Shown here piece after piece: positions 16,028 to 24,650 of a stretch of DNA of 64,000 nt (within the stretch, counting starts at the first letter, position 1; each line of letters begins with the position of its first letter). The notes beneath the pieces are model-generated. The model worked only from the letters and a program-made list of their open reading frames with translations, was not told where the DNA came from and did no database searches. The translations under genes and the position numbers were made by a program. Source of the stretch: Runella zeae DSM 19591 (GTDB taxonomy: Bacteria > Bacteroidota > Bacteroidia > Cytophagales > Spirosomataceae); contig NZ_KE384038.1 of NCBI RefSeq assembly GCF_000423565.1, positions 1-64,000 of the forward strand, in the 5' to 3' direction.

Positions 16028-16642
16028 ATGCTTCCTGAAAAAAATAAGGTGCTTGTGCTTTTTTCGCATCCACTATTAGAAAAATCACGCGCCAATCGTC
16101 TAGTCTTAAAATCATATCTCAATCGAGACGATATTACTTTTCATGATTTGTATGAGCGATACCCCGACTTCAACATTGATGTGGAGTACGAAAAAGAACT
16201 ACTCTTGCAGCATGAAATGATTGTTTGGCATCATCCTTTTTATTGGTATAGCTGTCCGCCTTTGTTTAAACAATGGATAGATATGGTACTGGAAGTAGGG
16301 TGGGCCTATGGCCCTGACGGAGATGCTCTAGAAGGAAAATCAATAATGCAGGTCATTACGGTAGGTGGAGGCTATCAGGCTTACCAAGAAAGCGGCTATA
16401 ATCGCTTTCCTATTAGAGAATTTTTACGCCCTTTTGAGCAGACTGCCAACCTCTGCAAGATGAATTATTTCCCACCGTTTGTCATTCATGGTACTCACCG
16501 CCTGAGTCGCGAACAACTCATGGAGTATAGCTCAGAACTAGTGCTTTTTTTGGACAATTGGCAGGATATACAATATCGCCCCAATTTGTATCAGCACACT
16601 TATATTAATGATCTTCTCAAAAAAATTACGAACGACAAATGA
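16028..16642 (+). CDS. KefF/KefG-like NAD(P)H quinone oxidoreductase
   Basis: A 204-residue flavodoxin-fold oxidoreductase of the YheR/KefF family. LVLFSHPLLEKSRANR is the FMN phosphate loop; WHHPFYWYSCPPLFKQWIDMVL is the family signature. In E. coli, KefF is a cytosolic flavoprotein that binds KefC and is needed for full potassium efflux during electrophile stress. Its stop overlaps the start of the antiporter gene by four bases (ATGA), so the two are translationally coupled and surely work together. Confidence 0.93.
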   Translation: MLPEKNKVLVLFSHPLLEKSRANRLVLKSYLNRDDITFHDLYERYPDFNIDVEYEKELLLQHEMIVWHHPFYWYSCPPLFKQWIDMVLEVGWAYGPDGDALEGKSIMQVITVGGGYQAYQESGYNRFPIREFLRPFEQTANLCKMNYFPPFVIHGTHRLSREQLMEYSSELVLFLDNWQDIQYRPNLYQHTYINDLLKKITNDK

Positions 16643-18525
16643 GCACAGGATTTTTATTTCAGGCATTGGTATTTATGGGAGCGTCGATTTTGCTTGTTCC
16701 TATTGCCAAAAAAATAGGTTTGAGTTCGGTGCTTGGGTATTTGGTAGCGGGGGTAGTGATTGGACCTTTTGGGTTGAAATTTGTGGGGGAAAATGGCCAA
16801 GACATCATGCACGCTTCCGAATTTGGCGTGGTAATGATGCTCTTTTTGATTGGATTGGAGTTAAACCCAAAAAAGTTTTGGGAAATGCGCAAAGCCATTC
16901 TTGGGTTAGGAGGCTTACAGGTATTGGCCACTACATTTTTGCTGTTTATTAGTTTTTTATTGATGGGTTGGTCTTGGCAAATGTGTGTGGCGGTAGCTTT
17001 GGCATTTTCAATGTCATCGACGGCTATTGTATTACAAACCCTAAAAGAAAAGAACCTCTCGCATACAGTGGCCGGTGAGGCTTCATTTGCGGTGTTGCTA
17101 TTTCAGGATATTGCGGTGATTCCGATATTGGCGCTTTTGCCGCTCTTGGGCGCCCATACAGCCTCTTCTGGTGAGCATTCTTCGTCGTTGTTTGAGGGTC
17201 AACCGGCTTGGGTACAAGCAGTATCAGTTTTGGGAGTGGTTGGGTTGATTTTGGTGGTTGGGAAGTTTTTGGTTGTGCCTTTTCTACGTTTTGTTTCCAA
17301 AACCCAAATGAGAGAGTTGTTTGTGGCAGCAGCGTTGTTTATTGTAGTGGGGGTAGCGGCGGCCATGCAAGCTGTAGGCCTTAGCCCTGCTTTGGGTACA
17401 TTCTTGGCCGGAATGGTCTTGGCCAATACCGAATTTCGTCATGAGTTAGAAAGTGATATTGAGCCTTTCAAGGGGCTGCTTTTGGGATTGTTTTTTGTGA
17501 GTGTAGGAGCGACTATTGATTTCAATCAAATTACCAGCGACCCTTCTACCATTGCGCTTCTGGTGGTGTTGTCGTTGGTTCTAAAATTTGGTGTCTTGAT
17601 GATTACGGGCAAAATCTTCAAAATGAGCAGTGACCAAAATTTCATTTTTTCTTTTGGACTGAGCCAGGTAGGAGAATTTGCTTTTGTATTATTATCATTT
17701 TCCAATCAAATCAACCTACTAGATGAAGTCTGGAACGCCAAACTCATGGCGGTGGTAGCGATTACGATGGCTTCTACTCCGCTTGTTTTACTCGTAAACG
17801 AAAAGTTAATAGAGCCTTATTTTGGCGTAAAAACCCAAGGCGATCCCCAACCCGAATCAGATACGATTGATACACAACATAAAGTGATTATTGCCGGATT
17901 TGGTCATTTTGGAAGTACTATTGGACGTTTCTTACGGGCTAGTGGTGTCAAAGCTACCATTCTCGACAACGACTCCGACCGCGTCGATTTGTTGCGCCGC
18001 ATGGGCTTTGAAGTATATTTTGGAGATGCCACACGCGTAGATTTGCTAGAAGCTGCGGGAGCCGCCGAAGCTACGATTTTGATTGCGGCGATTGACCCAC
18101 CTGAGATAAATCACTTGTTGATTGAGGTTGTAAAGAAAAAATTCCCTAATCTGAAGATATTTGCGCGGGCGCGCAATCGCTACGACGCTTATGAGCTAAT
18201 TGATATGAACATCGACAATGTGTATCGCGAAACACTCGATGCTGCGGTACGGCTAGGCGTAGATGCGATGGTGCAGCTAGGTTTCCGCAAATACACCGCC
18301 AATCGGCAGGGGCAGAAGTTTATTCATTATGATGAAGTATCGGTGCGCAAGCTCGCTAAGACTCGCCACGAAACCAAAGACTATGCCTTGTCGGTAAAAG
18401 AGCAGATTCAGTGGCAAGAGCAAATTTTGCAGAATGACCTCAAACTTACCAAAGAAGAAGCTGATTTAAGCTGGGATAGTGAGCACTTACGGCAAGTAGT
18501 AGTACAGGCATACCCCAATGAGTAA
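16639..18525 (+). CDS. KefB/KefC-like monovalent cation:proton antiporter (CPA2)
   Basis: A 628-residue membrane protein: about 12 transmembrane segments over residues 1-390, then an RCK_N (TrkA-N) NAD-binding domain from about residue 414 (KVIIAGFGHFGS) to 530 and a charged tail of about 95 residues. Family motifs GVVIGPFGLKF, LFLIGLELNPKKFW and GLSPALGTFLAGMVLA are visible. Paired with KefF it should act in potassium efflux and cytoplasmic acidification under electrophile stress. In E. coli gating depends on glutathione adducts; many Bacteroidota lack glutathione, so another ligand may apply here. The AraC gene starts 5 bases after its stop. Confidence 0.94.
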   Translation: MSTGFLFQALVFMGASILLVPIAKKIGLSSVLGYLVAGVVIGPFGLKFVGENGQDIMHASEFGVVMMLFLIGLELNPKKFWEMRKAILGLGGLQVLATTFLLFISFLLMGWSWQMCVAVALAFSMSSTAIVLQTLKEKNLSHTVAGEASFAVLLFQDIAVIPILALLPLLGAHTASSGEHSSSLFEGQPAWVQAVSVLGVVGLILVVGKFLVVPFLRFVSKTQMRELFVAAALFIVVGVAAAMQAVGLSPALGTFLAGMVLANTEFRHELESDIEPFKGLLLGLFFVSVGATIDFNQITSDPSTIALLVVLSLVLKFGVLMITGKIFKMSSDQNFIFSFGLSQVGEFAFVLLSFSNQINLLDEVWNAKLMAVVAITMASTPLVLLVNEKLIEPYFGVKTQGDPQPESDTIDTQHKVIIAGFGHFGSTIGRFLRASGVKATILDNDSDRVDLLRRMGFEVYFGDATRVDLLEAAGAAEATILIAAIDPPEINHLLIEVVKKKFPNLKIFARARNRYDAYELIDMNIDNVYRETLDAAVRLGVDAMVQLGFRKYTANRQGQKFIHYDEVSVRKLAKTRHETKDYALSVKEQIQWQEQILQNDLKLTKEEADLSWDSEHLRQVVVQAYPNE

Positions 18526-18530
18526 CCACA

Positions 18531-19406
18531 ATGCGGATTCCGTTAAGAAAAGAACTAAACGCGCCTTCGGCATCTTTCACCACCATAGAGCTTGAAGAAT
18601 CGTATTTTGACCCAAATTGGCATTTTCATCCTCATTATCAGCTTTTTACGGTTATTGAAGGGACAGGGACGAGATTTATTGGCGACAATATTCTGCACTT
18701 TGAAGCGGGAGATACGGTTTTTTTAGGTCCCAATATCCCACATTTATGGCGTAGCGACCGGGCGTATTTTGAGGGGAATCCTGCCCTCAAAACGCACGGA
18801 ATTGTGGTGTATTTTACTGAAGATTTTTTGGGAGAAGGTTTTTTTGACAAACCCGAAATGTACAATTTACGCCAATTGCTCATCAAAGGTCGACGCGGAC
18901 TAGATATTAGTGGAGAAACACGAGAGCGGGTGCGTACAAGCCTCCAAAAACTTGTGCATTTGCATGATTTTGAAGCGGTTTTGGAGTTGCTACATACGCT
19001 GCATTATTTATCATCGGCGGTAGAAGTAGACTATATTACGAGTGTGGGCTATGTCAATACGCACAAAGTCTCCGAAACTGAGCGTATGCAGCGGGTGTAT
19101 GAGTATGTGATGAAGCATTTTAAAGAAGAAATCAGGCTCAATGAGGTGGCGACGCTAGCCAATATGACCGAAGCCGCTTTTTGTAGATACTTCAAAAGCC
19201 GTACCAACAAGACCTTTTCAGACTTTGTGAGCGAAATCCGCATCGGATATGCCTGCAAGCTTTTGGTACAAGAAAAATATTCGGTGACACAAATATGTTA
19301 CGAAAGTGGGTTCAATACCGTCTCAAACTTCAACCGCCAATTCAAAAACCTGACTGGTAAGTCTCCTTTACAATATCAAAAGGTATATATGAGGGCGGAA
19401 GGATAG
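18531..19406 (+). CDS. AraC family transcriptional regulator with cupin domain
   Basis: A 291-residue regulator. Residues 25-100 form a cupin (HFHPHYQLFTVIEGTGTRFIGDN) that would bind a small effector, and residues about 185-285 carry two helix-turn-helix units (IRLNEVATLANMTEAAFCRYF and SVTQICYESGFNTVSNFNRQF) with the family signature ending KSPLQYQK. It starts 5 bases after the antiporter stop, so it is cotranscribed with the Kef pair; whether it controls them or a distant carbohydrate locus cannot be told. Confidence 0.92.
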   Translation: MRIPLRKELNAPSASFTTIELEESYFDPNWHFHPHYQLFTVIEGTGTRFIGDNILHFEAGDTVFLGPNIPHLWRSDRAYFEGNPALKTHGIVVYFTEDFLGEGFFDKPEMYNLRQLLIKGRRGLDISGETRERVRTSLQKLVHLHDFEAVLELLHTLHYLSSAVEVDYITSVGYVNTHKVSETERMQRVYEYVMKHFKEEIRLNEVATLANMTEAAFCRYFKSRTNKTFSDFVSEIRIGYACKLLVQEKYSVTQICYESGFNTVSNFNRQFKNLTGKSPLQYQKVYMRAEG

Positions 19407-19433
19407 TATTTAATCTAAACCTCTCTCAAACTC

Positions 19434-19787
19434 ATGGCCGAACATATTGACACTGGTAAGCTAGGCGAAGACAAAGCCGCTGCTTTTTTGGAAGAAAAAG
19501 GATATGAAATCTTAACGCGAAACTACCGATTCCGTCATTCCGAAATTGACATCATTGCTAAGAAAAACAAAATATTGGTTTTTGCGGAAGTCAAAACCCG
19601 CACAAATGTCAGTTTTGGAATGCCCGAAGAGTTTGTGGATGCCACCAAGCGTCGTCTTATCATGAAAGCTGCGGAGCAATATATCTTTGACCAAGACTGG
19701 CAGGGCGACATCCGATTTGATGTAGTGTCGGTGGTAATTACACCGCACCAAACTCGTCTTCATCATATCGAAGATGCTTTCTATTGA
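19434..19787 (+). CDS. YraN family endonuclease-fold protein (UPF0102)
   Basis: A 117-residue protein with the full UPF0102 signature: GKLGEDKAAAFLEEKGYEIL near the start, then NYRFRHSEIDIIAKK and VFAEVKTR, which is the D-x(n)-E-x-K pattern of PD-(D/E)xK nucleases. Function in the family is uncertain, probably DNA repair or recombination. It is the last gene of the plus-strand run; its stop lies 5 bases from the stop of the convergent barstar-like gene. Confidence 0.93.
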   Translation: MAEHIDTGKLGEDKAAAFLEEKGYEILTRNYRFRHSEIDIIAKKNKILVFAEVKTRTNVSFGMPEEFVDATKRRLIMKAAEQYIFDQDWQGDIRFDVVSVVITPHQTRLHHIEDAFY

Positions 19788-19792
19788 GGATT

Positions 19793-20221
19793 TTATAGAG
19801 TGCTAAAAGCAATTTCTTCTTTTTCCAAAATCTCAATAGCTCGTGGACTGGTTTGAATCAAAATCTTAAAATTTTTCTTTGGCATTTCGTCATCGTCATC
19901 GAGCCATTTCCAGTCTTCGGCAGTGGCATCCAAAAGATTGAGAAGCTCCACCAATACTTTTTCTTTTTTTTCTTTGACCAAAAACTCGTCAAAGTTAGTG
20001 ATATAAATAGCTACGTTAGGTTGTTTTATCCATGTCAAGTCGTTGAGTAAGCTATCTAGTAGCTCCATGTCTGGCTCAAAGTCTGGAAGACTCAAGGCTT
20101 TTTCAATGGCGTCATAAAAAAGAGGCAAAGTTTGGGCTTGGGCGCCATCTATGTGCCCAATGCGAAAGTTTTTGAAAGGTGATAATGATTGTTCAGACGA
20201 TAAAAGCGTAAAATTGGCCAT
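19793..20221 (-). CDS. Barstar-like protein (putative ribonuclease inhibitor fold)
   Basis: A 142-residue acidic protein. Residues about 20-80 follow the barstar pattern: an opening strand with IDG, a helix FYDAIEKALSLPDF, then DSLLNDLTW and a strand NVAIYITNFDEFL, matching the barnase-inhibitor family's DG...F...AL..P...DALWDCL...W layout. Barstar blocks a secreted RNase in the cytoplasm; related proteins serve as immunity factors. No RNase or polymorphic-toxin gene is next to it. It is the last gene of a minus-strand run after mobA (17-base gap). Family assignment is by layout, so moderately sure. Confidence 0.7.
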   Translation of the reverse strand: MANFTLLSSEQSLSPFKNFRIGHIDGAQAQTLPLFYDAIEKALSLPDFEPDMELLDSLLNDLTWIKQPNVAIYITNFDEFLVKEKKEKVLVELLNLLDATAEDWKWLDDDDEMPKKNFKILIQTSPRAIEILEKEEIAFSTL

Positions 20222-20238
20222 AGGAAATCAGAATTGAA

Positions 20239-20790
20239 TTAAAAACTATTTTGGTATTCGGCGAGGGTATTGATATTGCGTAGCCACTGTGGATGTGGGC
20301 ATGGTAGCAAGTTGATGGCAGCTTGTTCTAAAATATTTTTGGGAGAACGTCTCCCTTCCTGATAGGCATTGGTCAGTAAAGAGTAGGAATGAGGCTCCCA
20401 AATCGTGAGCAATGGTTCGGGCGATAAGCTTTCTGGATTTTGGAAAGCCGTTGCTATTTGAAAAGGACGACGATTTTGAATCAAAAATTCAATCGCTTCT
20501 TCATCCACAAAAGGCATATCACACGCTATTACGAGCCAAGGCTCATCAGGATAACGTTCAAAAGCCGACAAAATTCCGCCCAACGGCCCAACTTGATAAG
20601 GGTCAATGAGCAGATGTGCCTCCAGAAAAGAGGAAGTTTGTTCGGCTCGACAAGATATAAAACTCTCGATATTAGCCTTTCCTAATATATTTTTACAGTG
20701 TTGCCACTGCGCAACCCCGTGATAATGAAGCAGGCTTTTGTCGGTGCCCATACGAGTGCTATATCCGCCTGCCAATACCAATCCTTTCAT
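20239..20790 (-). CDS. mobA: Molybdenum cofactor guanylyltransferase
   Basis: A 183-residue nucleotidyltransferase starting at the ATG at 20790, giving MKGLVLAGGYSTRMGTDKSLL, the MobA nucleotide-binding loop; a longer in-frame start adds 13 residues and is unlikely. IACDMPFVDEEA is the metal-binding motif. MobA joins GMP to molybdopterin to give the bis-MGD cofactor of DMSO-reductase-type enzymes. Its start overlaps the stop of the upstream hydrolase by four bases, so they are coupled. No other moa/moe gene is in the window. Confidence 0.9.
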   Translation of the reverse strand: MKGLVLAGGYSTRMGTDKSLLHYHGVAQWQHCKNILGKANIESFISCRAEQTSSFLEAHLLIDPYQVGPLGGILSAFERYPDEPWLVIACDMPFVDEEAIEFLIQNRRPFQIATAFQNPESLSPEPLLTIWEPHSYSLLTNAYQEGRRSPKNILEQAAINLLPCPHPQWLRNINTLAEYQNSF

Positions 20791-21764
20791 GCTCCTTGAA
20801 TAAAAGACAAAGCTCTCATTTCTGACCAATAGGCTCCGTTTTTGTAGGGAATACGAGGTCTAAACCCGCAGTGGCCGCCGTGTTGGGTAAGCTCCAGCCA
20901 CACATTTGGCAGCTTCTCAATCACATCTGCTGGTAGACTTTGGTAAGGCACAAGAGGGTCGTTGATAGCATTGACGATGAGAGTAGGGATGGCAATATCC
21001 TGCACAAAGTATTTGGAGCTACATTGTTGATAATAATCATCTGCTCCCTTAAATCCATGCAATGGCCCCGTAAAAAGGTGATCGAAATCCCAAAATGTTT
21101 TGACTTGTTGCCATTTTTGAACATCAAAATGCTCAGGATACTGAAAAGATTTCGCTTCTATTTTGGGTTTTAGTGTTTTCAAAAACCGCCATAAATAAAT
21201 GCGATTTTCAGGCTTTTCGATGTTGCGACTACAAGCCAACAAATCCATCGGAACGCTAAAAACAACTACTTTTTTGATGGCATTGTGAATATTTTTGCCT
21301 TGCTCTCCTGCGTATTTAAGGGTAACATTGCCGCCAAGGCTAAAGCCCATCAAATAGATTTCTGAATACCCTTTTTTAAGGGCGTATTGGACCACAAAGT
21401 CTAGGTCAGAAGTTTCGCCACTGTGATAAAAACGTATCTGTTGGTTTAGTTCGCCGCTACAACTTCGATAGTTCCACGCCAAACAATCATATCCATTGGC
21501 AGTCATGAGTTTTACCATTCCCTTGATATATTGGCGCGTACTATCTCCTTCTAAACCATGCGATAAAATAACAAGTTTGGAGGAAGGCTGAGAGGCGTTG
21601 GCCAAGCTCCAGTCTATATCCAGAAAATCATGGTCAGGAGTGTTGAGACGTTCGCGTTGGGAAGGGTATTTTATTTTCCTAAAAAGAGCGGGATAAATAC
21701 TCTGATAGTGGCCATTGGGCAACCACGCTGGAGGTTGGTGGGTATGGGTCGAAACAACAGGCAT
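20787..21764 (-). CDS. YheT family alpha/beta hydrolase
   Basis: A 325-residue alpha/beta hydrolase when started at the ATG at 21764; a TTG 54 bases earlier is also open. It has PPAWLPNGHYQSIYPAL at the N-terminus, the oxyanion region LSHGLEGDSTRQYIKGM, the nucleophile elbow GFSLGGN (Ser142), NAINDPLVP for the acid and HGGHCGF for the histidine. Such proteins (COG0429) are thought to be esterases; substrate unknown. It lies 57 bases downstream of a subtilase gene and is coupled to mobA. Confidence 0.92.
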   Translation of the reverse strand: MPVVSTHTHQPPAWLPNGHYQSIYPALFRKIKYPSQRERLNTPDHDFLDIDWSLANASQPSSKLVILSHGLEGDSTRQYIKGMVKLMTANGYDCLAWNYRSCSGELNQQIRFYHSGETSDLDFVVQYALKKGYSEIYLMGFSLGGNVTLKYAGEQGKNIHNAIKKVVVFSVPMDLLACSRNIEKPENRIYLWRFLKTLKPKIEAKSFQYPEHFDVQKWQQVKTFWDFDHLFTGPLHGFKGADDYYQQCSSKYFVQDIAIPTLIVNAINDPLVPYQSLPADVIEKLPNVWLELTQHGGHCGFRPRIPYKNGAYWSEMRALSFIQGA

Positions 21765-21821
21765 AAACTTCACAAATAACCAAACGACGAATAACGTGTT
21801 TTTGTACCAAAAAGACAAACG

Positions 21822-24626
21822 TTATTGTTTGATAAAAGGTTTAGTGATAGAGCGACGTCCGTCACTAACTCTGATAAAATGTTGTCCTGGCGATAACTCT
21901 GAAACATCAAACTGATTGATAAACACACTACCATTGTCATAAAGGAGCTTGCTAGGAAGTATTTTTCCTGTTTGTGTTACGATATAAGCCGTAAGATTGT
22001 AGGTATTGTCAGATTCGTAGGCGACAGTCAATAAATCTACAGTGGGGTTAGGAAAAAGCTTGAGATGCTCTTTGACGATTAAAATCTCGGGAATCGCAGC
22101 CGGGGTTTCTGTTGGGTATTTGACGTGAGTAAGCTCCAAGGCTTTGGATAGTACCGAGCATCCATTTTGAGTGATTTCGACCGTATATTTTCCTGCCACA
22201 GTGGCTACGAGTCGTGCACCAGTCGCTGTAGGAATGGGAGTGCCATCTAAAAACCACCGATAAGTCATGTTTTCTCCTGAGATAGTAGTTAGTCGAATAC
22301 TACCTTTAGGTGGGATTACTGTTCCAGCGTTGGTTGAGATGACGGGTTGCTGAAGCGCCGATAGAATTTGAGTAACAGAGGAAGTCACCGAACACACCCC
22401 TGACGAAACTACGACATTATAGTTACCTGCCTCAGTTGGAAAGATGGTAGGCGTACTGGCACCTACCACGGGTTTTCCGTCTTTGTACCATTGATAACGG
22501 TAGCCGATTCCAGCATTGACACTAAGAGGAACGGGTTTACCTGCACAAATGGTAACACTGCCTTGGGGGGTAATTTGGGCAGAAAGATTAAATATCTTAA
22601 CATTAATGGGGAGAGATTCGGCGGAGCATTGATAACCAATGACTTTCACACTATATAATCCTTCTTGGGAAATTTCGAGGCTAGGGGTATTAGAAGTGCT
22701 GATTGTTTGGCCATTTTTAGACCATTGGTAAGTGAGTGCATTATCACCTTTGACTTGAAATAGGAGCTTACTATCGCCACATAAAGTGGTGTCTTTTCCT
22801 TGTAGGATTTGAATGGCATTATTGCAATCTTGAGGACGTACTCCACTCACCATAACTGAGTAAGGTTGCCCATTGTTTTGGAGAGTACGTTTATGCCTAA
22901 TTATCAGCGTATATACTTTTCTTGCGACTGGATTATTGAGCAATATTTGTTCGACGTTGTCACGGATGTTATCCCCAGGCGTAGCGACAGACGCAGGTTG
23001 CTTAGGGTCTAGCACCCACGGAAACCAAGTATTTCCTTGGTCGTCAGTGATTCTTATGTCTAAGTCATTGATAAGTTTGGGGGTCAAATCGTCTACCGTT
23101 TGGGAAGCAATTCTTGTGGCCGAGGCTTCAGGGTCACTCCAACAAAGGGTAGCAATGAGGGGTTCTCCGCCGCTGGCGATGATTTTTTGTTGAAAGGTTT
23201 CATTTTGACCCAAAGTACGCTCCATCAGTAAATGTTTATTGTCTTGATTGAGAAGCACTTTGGCAGCCTTTTCGGCATTCAACAACCCCCATCCGTAGTC
23301 ATAGCTTGGGCCTATTTTGCCAGTAGGTTTGTCCGCTGTATGAAGCACTAAACCTTTGAGGGTGGCCGAACGCATGAAGTAGTTTTGACGACGATAAAAC
23401 AGTTCTTGTAATAAAATCAAGGTGCCTGATACGTTGGCACAAGCAGTGGAAGTTCCTGAAAGTGTCGCATAGGCATTGTCGGCACTCGAAATAGACGAGA
23501 TGATATTGGTACCTACTCCCAAAATATCAGGTTTGATGCGGCCATCATCAGTGGGTCCCCAACCACTATAGTCTGCGACCGAAAAATCACTGACAAACCC
23601 TTTCTGAAGATTGACGTTGGCACCTCCTACGGTCAATATATTTTTGGCATTGGCTTCGGAAGGGATTACATCATAGGCGTCGTTGCGACTACGTTCCAAA
23701 AGGCTTGTTTGATTCGTATTTCTTAGAAAGTAAGGAGTGCCTACGGGAGGTCCTGTTTCGGAATGTTTATTATCAGCCGATTTTACAATAAGATAAAAAG
23801 GGTTGTTGTAGGCAAGCTTATCTAGGTCTTGAGCCTTTTCGTCATAAAAACCAAAACGATAATCTTCCATAGCATTGATGGAAGGATTGCCCCACCATTC
23901 CCATTTTAGTTTGGGGTCGTTGCCGGGGCGGCTAGCATTAAAATACCATCCTGAAACAGGGCCATAGGAGTGATTCGATACCAACACTTTAGAAGCTTCT
24001 TGTGCCATTTCAATCAAATCATCGGTATAGTCCCATACATCTAGTGTAGCTCCAAAAGCCATACCCTTTACTTGTGAGTTGACGCCGGCCGCCGCAATCG
24101 TACCAGATAGGTGCGTCGAATGGTCACTAAGCACCGAGTTTTGGTCTTTTTGTCTGATACGTCCTCCAAACTCAACATGCGTGATTCGGGGTTTGCCACC
24201 ATCCCAAATGCACAGGCGGCCGTTTAGGGCTGGCAAATCTCCTTTGAGATCAATACCTAGGCTCCCTCCTTGGTAGAGATTGGTAGTATGAGTTCCAGTA
24301 GAAGCAACCACATTGTGGGTGCTATAATAAACAGGCAGGCCAAAAGAATCAATTCCTTGTAAATGTAGTACTCGTCCGTTGGCATATTTTTTGCTGAGAG
24401 GCCATCCTTTCTTTTTAGCTATTTTGAAGGCTTCGAGGCGGTTGGTGAGATACCTTTCTTTAAGGTTTTTTTTGAAGGTTTGATTGAACGATAAGTCAGT
24501 GTGAAAGGTAGAATCTTTTTGCTGAGCATATCCGAAAAAGCAAACCGCTGATAAGCAGGCTATTAATGTCCTGCTTATCAGATTGTAGCTTGAGATATAT
24601 GAAAAAAGGGGTAAAATAAAATACAT
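21822..24626 (-). CDS. S8 subtilase with Ig-like repeats and T9SS sorting domain
   Basis: A 934-residue secreted serine protease. After a signal peptide (cut near residue 34, FGYAQ) comes the subtilisin domain with Asp142 (IWDGGKP), His172 (STHLSG) and Ser393 (LSGTSTACA). The serine motif has TACA where most have MA(S/A)P, and the oxyanion Asn is in KSADNKH (Asn286) where AAGN is usual. A proprotein-type beta domain follows (about 470-610), then three Ig-like/PKD-like beta repeats (about 615-840), then a type A T9SS C-terminal domain (LKLFPNPTVDLL...). Probably exported and surface-bound or released. It lies 24 bases downstream of a longer paralogue and likely shares its transcript. Confidence 0.93.
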   Translation of the reverse strand: MYFILPLFSYISSYNLISRTLIACLSAVCFFGYAQQKDSTFHTDLSFNQTFKKNLKERYLTNRLEAFKIAKKKGWPLSKKYANGRVLHLQGIDSFGLPVYYSTHNVVASTGTHTTNLYQGGSLGIDLKGDLPALNGRLCIWDGGKPRITHVEFGGRIRQKDQNSVLSDHSTHLSGTIAAAGVNSQVKGMAFGATLDVWDYTDDLIEMAQEASKVLVSNHSYGPVSGWYFNASRPGNDPKLKWEWWGNPSINAMEDYRFGFYDEKAQDLDKLAYNNPFYLIVKSADNKHSETGPPVGTPYFLRNTNQTSLLERSRNDAYDVIPSEANAKNILTVGGANVNLQKGFVSDFSVADYSGWGPTDDGRIKPDILGVGTNIISSISSADNAYATLSGTSTACANVSGTLILLQELFYRRQNYFMRSATLKGLVLHTADKPTGKIGPSYDYGWGLLNAEKAAKVLLNQDNKHLLMERTLGQNETFQQKIIASGGEPLIATLCWSDPEASATRIASQTVDDLTPKLINDLDIRITDDQGNTWFPWVLDPKQPASVATPGDNIRDNVEQILLNNPVARKVYTLIIRHKRTLQNNGQPYSVMVSGVRPQDCNNAIQILQGKDTTLCGDSKLLFQVKGDNALTYQWSKNGQTISTSNTPSLEISQEGLYSVKVIGYQCSAESLPINVKIFNLSAQITPQGSVTICAGKPVPLSVNAGIGYRYQWYKDGKPVVGASTPTIFPTEAGNYNVVVSSGVCSVTSSVTQILSALQQPVISTNAGTVIPPKGSIRLTTISGENMTYRWFLDGTPIPTATGARLVATVAGKYTVEITQNGCSVLSKALELTHVKYPTETPAAIPEILIVKEHLKLFPNPTVDLLTVAYESDNTYNLTAYIVTQTGKILPSKLLYDNGSVFINQFDVSELSPGQHFIRVSDGRRSITKPFIKQ

Positions 24627-24650
24627 GCCTCTCTCAGTACTGCGAGCTTT

